Below the pieces are notes generated by a model. The model saw only the letters and a list, made by a program, of their open reading frames with translations. It made no database searches and was not told where the DNA came from. Below, in pieces: positions 61,868-64,000 of a stretch of 64,000 nt of DNA (position 1 is its first letter; each line of letters opens with the position of its first letter). Made by a program: the position numbers and the translations under genes. This stretch comes from Eutreptiella sp. 'Long Island Sound 2002' (taxonomy: Eukaryota > Euglenozoa > Euglenophyceae > Eutreptiales > Eutreptiaceae), in NCBI GenBank assembly GCA_964036045.1, contig OZ038378.1, positions 163,553,311 to 163,617,310 of the forward strand, given 5' to 3'.

Positions 61868-62643
61868 TTGCGCCCATTTTGTGCTCAGTTTGTGGTATGG
61901 GGCCAAGACAAGGTTTGTTCGTGGTGTATAGTGCATGGCCATGACTCAAGGTGTGATCTAAGCTCAAAACCTATCGACCAGAAATTCTTTAAATTAGCAT
62001 CATCAGCTAGAGTGACCGATTTGGCATTGAAAAACATATTACAAACCATCCTTTTGATGGATTGCGCCCATTTTGTGCTCAGTTTGTGGTATGGGGCCGA
62101 GACAAGGTTTGTTCGTGGTGTATAGTGCAGGGCCATGACTCAACGTGTGATCTAAGCTCAAAACCAATCGACCAGAAATTCTTTATATTAGCATCATCAG
62201 CGAGAGCGACTGATTTGGCATTGAAAAACATATTACAATCCATCCTTTTGAGACATTGCGCCCATTTTGTGCTCAGTTTGTGGTATGGGGCCAAGACAAG
62301 GTTTGTTCGTGGTGTATAGTGCATGGCCATGACTCAAGGTGTGATCTAAGCTCAAAACCTATCGACCAGAAATTCTTTAAATTAGCATCATCAGCTAGAG
62401 TGACCGATTTGGCATTGAAAAACATATTACAAACCATCCTTTTGATGGATTGCGCCCATTTTGTGCTCAGTTTGTGGTATGGGGCCGAGACAAGGTTTGT
62501 TCGTGGTGTATAGTGCAGGGCCATGACTCAACGTGTGATCTAAGCTCAAAACCAATCGACCAGAAATTCTTTATATTAGCATCATCAGCGAGAGCGACCA
62601 ATTTGGCATTGAAAAGCATATTACAACCCATCCTTTTGATAGA
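61868..62643 (+). repeat. Dimer duplication (2 x 388 bp)
   Basis: Units 61868-62255 and 62256-62643 share GGCCAAGACAAGG, CAGCTAGAGTGACC (62004 and 62392), ACAAACCATCC, GATGGATTGC, GTGCAGGGCC (62125 and 62513) and TCAACGTGTG with AACCAATCGACC. The copies look nearly identical up to the GACTGATTTGG/GACCAATTTGG difference near the end. Confidence 0.88.
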
Positions 62644-63031
62644 TTGCGCCCATTTTGTGCTCAGTTTGTGGTATGGGGCCGAGACAAGGTTTGTTCGTGG
62701 TGTATAGTGCATGGCCATGACTCAAGGTGTGATCTAAGCTCAAAACCAATCGACCAGAAATTCTTTATATTAGCATCATCAGCGAGAGCGACCGATTTGG
62801 CATTGAAAAACATATTAAAACCCATCCTTTTGATAGATTGCGCCCATTTTGTGCTCAGTTTGTGGTATGGGGCCGAGACAAGGTTTGTTCGTGGTGTATA
62901 GTGCATGGCCATGACTCAAGGTGTGATCTAAGCTCAAAACCTATCGACCAGAAATTCTTCAAATTAGCATCATCAGCGAGAGCGACCGATTTGGCATTGA
63001 AAAACATATTACAACCCATCCTTTTGATAGA

Positions 63032-64000
63032 TTGTGCCCATTTTGTGCTCAGTTTGTGGTATGGGGCCGAGACAAGGTTTGTTCGTGGTGTATAGTGCAT
63101 GGCCATGACTCAAGGTGTGATCTAAGCTTAAAACCTATCGACCAGAAAATCTTCAAATTAGCATCATCAGCGAGAGCGACTGATTTGGCGTTGAAAAACA
63201 TAGTAGAATCCATCCTTTTGAGACATTGCGCCCATTTTGTGCTCAGTTTGTGGTATGGGGCCAAGACAAGGTTTGTCCGTGGTGTATAGTGCATGGCCAT
63301 GACTCAAGGTGTGATCTAAGCTCAAAACCTATCGACCAGAAATACTATATATTAGCATCATCAGCGAGAGCGACCAATTTGGCATTGAAAAACATATTAC
63401 AACCCATTCTTTTGATAGATTGCGCCCATTTTGTGCTCAGTTTGTGGTATGGGGCCGAGACAAGGTTTGTTCGTGGTGTATAGTGCATGGCCATGACTCA
63501 AGGTGTGATCTAAGCTCAAAACCTATCGACCAGAAATTCTTCAAATTAGCATCATCAGCGAGAGCGACCGATTTGGCAGTGAAAAACATATTACAATCCA
63601 TCCTTTTGATAGATTGCGCCCATTTTGTGCTCAGTTTGTGGTATGGGGCCGAGACAAGGTTTGTTCGTGGTGTATAGTGCATGGCCATGACTCAAGGTGT
63701 GATCTAAGCTTAAAACCTATCGACCAGAAATTCTTCAAATTAGCATCATCAGCGAGAGCGACTGATTTGGCGTTGAAAAACATAGTAGAATCCATCCTTT
63801 TGAGACATTGCGCCCATTTTGTGCTCAGTTTGTGGTATGGGGCCAAGACAAGGTTTGTTCGTGGTGTATAGTGCATGGCCATGACTCAAGGTGTGATCTA
63901 AGCTCAAAACCTATCGACCAGAAATTCTTCAAATTAGCATCATCAGCGAGAGCGACCGATTTGGCAGTGAAAAACATATTACAACCCATCCTTTTGATAG
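63032..64000 (+). repeat. Trimer shift repeat (582 bp) at right edge
   Basis: Units at 63032 and 63614 share AGCTTAAAACC (63126 and 63708), GGCGTTGAAAAAC and ATAGTAGAATCC (63187 and 63769), and each is followed by a GGCCAAGACAAGG unit. The second trimer is cut by the window edge. Confidence 0.82.
63808..64000 (+). repeat. Terminal monomer cut by right window edge
   Basis: The last unit start is at 63808, and 193 bases of a unit follow. The array is still in phase at the edge and must continue to the right. The unit carries the CCAAGACAAGG variant near its start and GGCAGTGAAAAAC near its end, both markers of the right-hand zone. Confidence 0.95.

Larger units (their letters stand above)
55657..63825 (+). 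repeat. Right-hand zone marked by TTTTGAGACATT monomers
   Basis: Some monomer junctions read TTTTGAGACATTG(C/T)GCCC where TTTTGATAGATTGCGCCC is normal. I see these near 55650, 55844, 56620, 57003, 57388, 59147, 59532, 59921, 61280, 61474, 61861, 62248, 63210 and 63802, and nowhere to the left of 55.6 kb. They usually follow GACTGATTTGG and AATCC variants, forming a linked subfamily. Most units in this zone also have TATCGACCAG. Confidence 0.85.
1..64000 (+). repeat. Tandem satellite DNA array, 194-bp monomer, about 330 units
   Basis: The same unit recurs without interruption from the first to the last base. Counting from the TTG of TTGCGCCCA, full monomers start at 29, 223, 417 and so on to 63808. 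The 63,779 bp between the first and last starts equals 329 monomers once the length variants (27 of 192 bp, 21 of 195, 4 of 193, 2 of 191, one of 188, one of 196) are summed. All units are in the same orientation. Neighbours differ by point changes and rare small indels, and variants are shared among distant units, so the array has evolved by amplification and exchange. No inserted mobile element, gene or unique spacer interrupts it. Known biology: arrays of this size with near-nucleosomal units are typical of eukaryotic centromeric, pericentromeric or subtelomeric heterochromatin. Which of these applies, and the species, cannot be read here. I do not recognise the family. Confidence 0.98.

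Noticed and set aside
1-64000. CRISPR array
   Set aside because: Repeats are 194 bp with no unique spacers between them; the entire unit is repeated.
1-64000. Inserted retrotransposon, rDNA or telomeric repeat
   Set aside because: No break in the 194-bp phase exceeds 6 bp anywhere, so there is no room for an insert. No TTAGGG/TTTAGGG-type tract or rRNA-like sequence is seen.
1-64000. Inverted monomers or a strand switch within the array
   Set aside because: All 329 unit starts read in the plus direction, and I found no reverse-complement unit.

Overview
The whole 64 kb window is one uninterrupted head-to-tail satellite DNA array. Every base belongs to a tandem repeat with a modal unit of 194 bp (about 43% GC in the consensus unit). 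Taking the TTG of the TTGCGCCCA segment as unit start, the first full monomer begins at 29 and the last at 63808. There are 329 complete monomers between these points, plus a 28-base fragment at the left edge and a 193-base unit at the right edge. By my hand count 273 of the 329 are exactly 194 bp. The rest are 192 bp (27), 195 bp (21), 193 bp (4), 191 bp (2), 188 bp (1) and 196 bp (1). All monomers lie in the same orientation. I see no protein-coding gene, RNA gene, transposon, CRISPR array or unique sequence anywhere.

This points to a eukaryotic nuclear genome, in constitutive heterochromatin: centromeric, pericentromeric or subtelomeric. Unit length near one nucleosome repeat, strict head-to-tail order and nested higher-order repeats (HORs) all fit a centromere-type satellite, but location and function are inference. 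I do not recognise the monomer as a named satellite family and cannot assign the organism; plant or animal are both possible.

Layout, from marker variants and indels. 1-3.1 kb: 194-bp units with a trimer duplication. 3.1-19.4 kb: 192-bp units (2-bp deletion haplotype) recur inside HORs of 6, 9, 16-17 and 7 monomers. 19.4-24.8 kb: purely 194-bp units with 5-mer and 7-mer duplications. 24.6-34.7 kb: a second 192-bp haplotype (CCCGAGACAAGAGTTG), 10/11-mer HORs, and a 385-bp dimer containing 191-bp units. 34.7-43.2 kb: 195/196-bp units carrying a C or G insertion, with an 8-monomer (1554-1555 bp) HOR. 43.2-55 kb: mixed units with trimer, 4-monomer-shift and 7-monomer-shift duplications and many AATCC variants. 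55-64 kb: a zone marked by TTTTGAGACATT and TATCGACC variants, with a split 9-monomer duplication and dimer/trimer repeats.

The many ~83-85-codon open frames on both strands are a periodicity artefact. The longer ones (147-342 codons) arise where 192-bp or 195-bp monomers, both multiples of three, keep the frame. The biological content is therefore the evolutionary structure of the array: zonal subfamilies, local amplification by unequal exchange, and a conserved 10-bp palindrome (CATGGCCATG) in most units.
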